Source: Bacillota bacterium
Lineage (GTDB): Bacteria > Bacillota > UBA4882 > UBA8346
Length of the DNA stretch: 54,315 bases
Assembly: GCA_029553165.1 (NCBI GenBank)
Contig: JAKPCT010000211.1
Location: forward strand, 1 to 54,315
Reading direction: 5' to 3'
The notes beneath the pieces were generated by a model that worked only from the letters and a program-made list of their open reading frames with translations, had not been told where the DNA came from and ran no database searches. How positions within the stretch are numbered: the first letter of the stretch is position 1; every line of letters begins with the position of its first letter. Made by a program: the position numbers and the translations under genes. Below, piece after piece: positions 53,055 to 54,315 of this stretch.

Positions 53055-54212
53055 TCAGTTATACTGTTCAAAAAATCGATTTACGGCAATTCCGGCAACT
53101 CCCAAAGCGGTTGCCTGCTCCTTCAGTTTCGAGAATTCCACTTTAAGTCCGGTATACGATTTGGTAAGACAGCGTCTTTCGATTTTAGGTAACAGATTGG
53201 CGATGATTAAATCCCCAACGGCGCTGATTGCACCACCAATAATTATCATCTCGGGATTTAAACCATTTACAAGATTAGCAATCCCGATACTCATATATTC
53301 AGAGACTTCTTCCATTACTCTTACGGCAGTAGTGTTTTTGTTTTCAAATAATTCAATGAATTCGTCATAACTGTTTAGTTTGGCATTACTAATTGTTTGA
53401 AACCGTTTTAATACCGCTGGATTGGAGATATAAACTTCCCAACAGCCATTATTGCCACATTCACATGCCGGCCCATCCGGATCAATCGTCATATGTCCGA
53501 ACTCTCCGGCGTGATAATTGATACCGCCAAAAATACGGTTGCCAAAGACTAAGCCGGTCCCAACTCCGGTCCCAATTGAGATATAAATAATATTATCGGA
53601 AGAACGGGCGCTTCCAAAGATCTTTTCACCCAATGCGGCAGCGTTGGCTTCGTTTTCAATGGTTATTGGAATATCCAATTGTAACATCTGACAGAGGTCA
53701 ACATCTTTCCAGCCAAGGTTAGGCGCGAATTCAATCAGACGTTGTTCATTATTAATAATTCCAGGGACACCGATTCCGATTCCGTTAACATTTGAAAGTG
53801 TCAGTCCTGATTTGCCAATTAACGCTTTGATTTCTTGATTGATCAACGCTACGACCGAATCAGCTTTATTGTCAGTAAAACAAACATTTTTGCTGGTAAC
53901 AATTTCTCCTTGAAGGTTTAGTAAGACAAAGAACAAACAGTTTACCTGTATATCAACCCCGATAAAGTAGGAGGCAGTCGGATTTAATTGGAATAATTCG
54001 GAACGCCGTCCGCCGGTTGATTTGGATGAACCACAATTATTAATAATATTTTCAGCCAGCAATTCATTGATTACGGTTGATACTGACGTAATACTGGTTT
54101 CTAACTGATTGGCAATCGCTTTTTTAGAGATCGGCGCATTGTTGCGAATACAGTCTAAGATTCGTTTTTTATTGATGGTCCGCATTAATTCCTGATTGAG
54201 CGCTTTCTTCAT
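53055..54212 (-). CDS. xylR: ROK-family transcriptional repressor, XylR-like
   Basis: 385 aa. N-terminal winged helix-turn-helix (about 15-60; ILDCIRNNAPISKKAIANQL, ITSVSTVINELLAENII). The ROK sugar-kinase-like domain follows: NVNGIGIGVPGIINNEQR, IENEANAAALGEKIFG, ISIGTGVGTGLVFGNRIFGG, and a zinc site starting HAGEFGHM with CECGNNGCWEVYIS. In Firmicutes XylR binds xylose and releases the xyl operator. It lies upstream of xylBA in the same direction. The promoter region reaches the window edge; a 15-bp AT palindrome AACTTTTTAAAAGTT at 54280-54294 might be an autoregulatory site. Confidence 0.9.
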   Translation of the reverse strand: MKKALNQELMRTINKKRILDCIRNNAPISKKAIANQLETSITSVSTVINELLAENIINNCGSSKSTGGRRSELFQLNPTASYFIGVDIQVNCLFFVLLNLQGEIVTSKNVCFTDNKADSVVALINQEIKALIGKSGLTLSNVNGIGIGVPGIINNEQRLIEFAPNLGWKDVDLCQMLQLDIPITIENEANAAALGEKIFGSARSSDNIIYISIGTGVGTGLVFGNRIFGGINYHAGEFGHMTIDPDGPACECGNNGCWEVYISNPAVLKRFQTISNAKLNSYDEFIELFENKNTTAVRVMEEVSEYMSIGIANLVNGLNPEMIIIGGAISAVGDLIIANLLPKIERRCLTKSYTGLKVEFSKLKEQATALGVAGIAVNRFFEQYN

Positions 54213-54315
54213 AAAAACCTCATTAGGTTATTGTTCGATGGTGTCATCAAAATTCAGATGGAAAATAATGTTTTTAAAAAACTTTTTAAAAGTTATTTAA
54301 TTATATTCGCGGTAC

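Noticed and set aside
52984-53370. 128-codon plus-strand frame opposite the 3' end of xylR
   Set aside because: Antisense to the conserved ROK domain; the translation has no recognisable features.
54280-54294. AACTTTTTAAAAGTT as a firm XylR operator
   Set aside because: Palindromic but pure A/T-rich in an AT-rich end region, with no resemblance to the repeat at xylBA; kept only as a remark.
1-54315. CRISPR arrays, insertion sequences, prophage or tRNA genes
   Set aside because: Looked for evenly spaced repeats, transposase/integrase motifs and cloverleaf ends; none found.

Overview
The window is about 54 kb of low-GC, gene-dense bacterial chromosome. It encodes both Gram-positive-type genes (RsiW-like anti-sigma factor, YhaM, MtaB, HinT-RpsU, DUF378, DUF212, an SLH protein) and a full outer-membrane toolkit (BamA, TamB, Skp/OmpH, LpxD, LptD, LptC, LptA, an LptF/G permease). 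This points to an anaerobic diderm member of the Firmicutes (Halanaerobiales-like or Limnochordia/Hydrogenispora-like). The exact taxon cannot be fixed by eye. I saw no tRNA, rRNA, CRISPR array, transposase or prophage.

Layout. (1) 1-4002 is the distal part of a type II secretion/type IV pilus-like operon: minor pseudopilin (cut by the window start), GspK, GspL, GspM and a GspC-like protein. A CPBP protease and a convergent secretin with an unusually long N-terminus (4946-7474) follow. (2) 7772-28372 is an outer-membrane biogenesis island: TetR regulator, S55-like peptidase, TamB, a sigma-70 factor with a membrane partner, BamA, an unknown beta-rich exported protein, two OmpH/Skp-like proteins flanking a coiled-coil protein, LpxD, a porin-like protein, and then lptF/G-lptD-lptC-lptA. 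(3) 28381-34970 carries housekeeping genes: an RNase H-like exonuclease, yhaM, mtaB, hinT, rpsU, dinB, and a lipoprotein gene whose signal peptide is broken by a one-base frameshift. (4) 35127-38042 holds an SLH-domain protein and an ECF sigma/anti-sigma pair; the anti-sigma factor ends in a domain resembling the C-terminal domain of ribosomal protein L7/L12. (5) 38225-45746 is the xseA-xseB-prenyl synthase-DUF212-[OLE RNA]-oapA-dxs-alcohol dehydrogenase block. The roughly 620-nt non-coding segment at 41387-42010 is, by context and structure, an OLE RNA with its membrane partner OapA. (6) 45807-49849 contains polyamine genes (speE, and the agmatine deiminase and N-carbamoylputrescine amidase genes on the other strand), a DUF378 protein and menG/ubiE. 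(7) 50209-54212, on the minus strand, is a pentose locus: a divergent xylose isomerase, xylulokinase and a ROK-family XylR-like repressor, with a palindrome at the xylBA start site.

Taken together, the genes build and maintain an LPS-type outer membrane (folding by BamA/Skp/TamB, LPS transport by Lpt), probably under a dedicated sigma factor. Isoprenoid supply (dxs, prenyl synthase) is physically linked to the OLE ribonucleoprotein, known elsewhere for membrane-associated stress and Mg2+ homeostasis. The features most worth follow-up are the OLE RNA in a double-membraned cell, the sigma/membrane-protein pair inside the envelope island, the L7/L12-like anti-sigma factor, the secretin with five tandem STN-like repeats, and the isomerase with one metal ligand changed from Asp to His.
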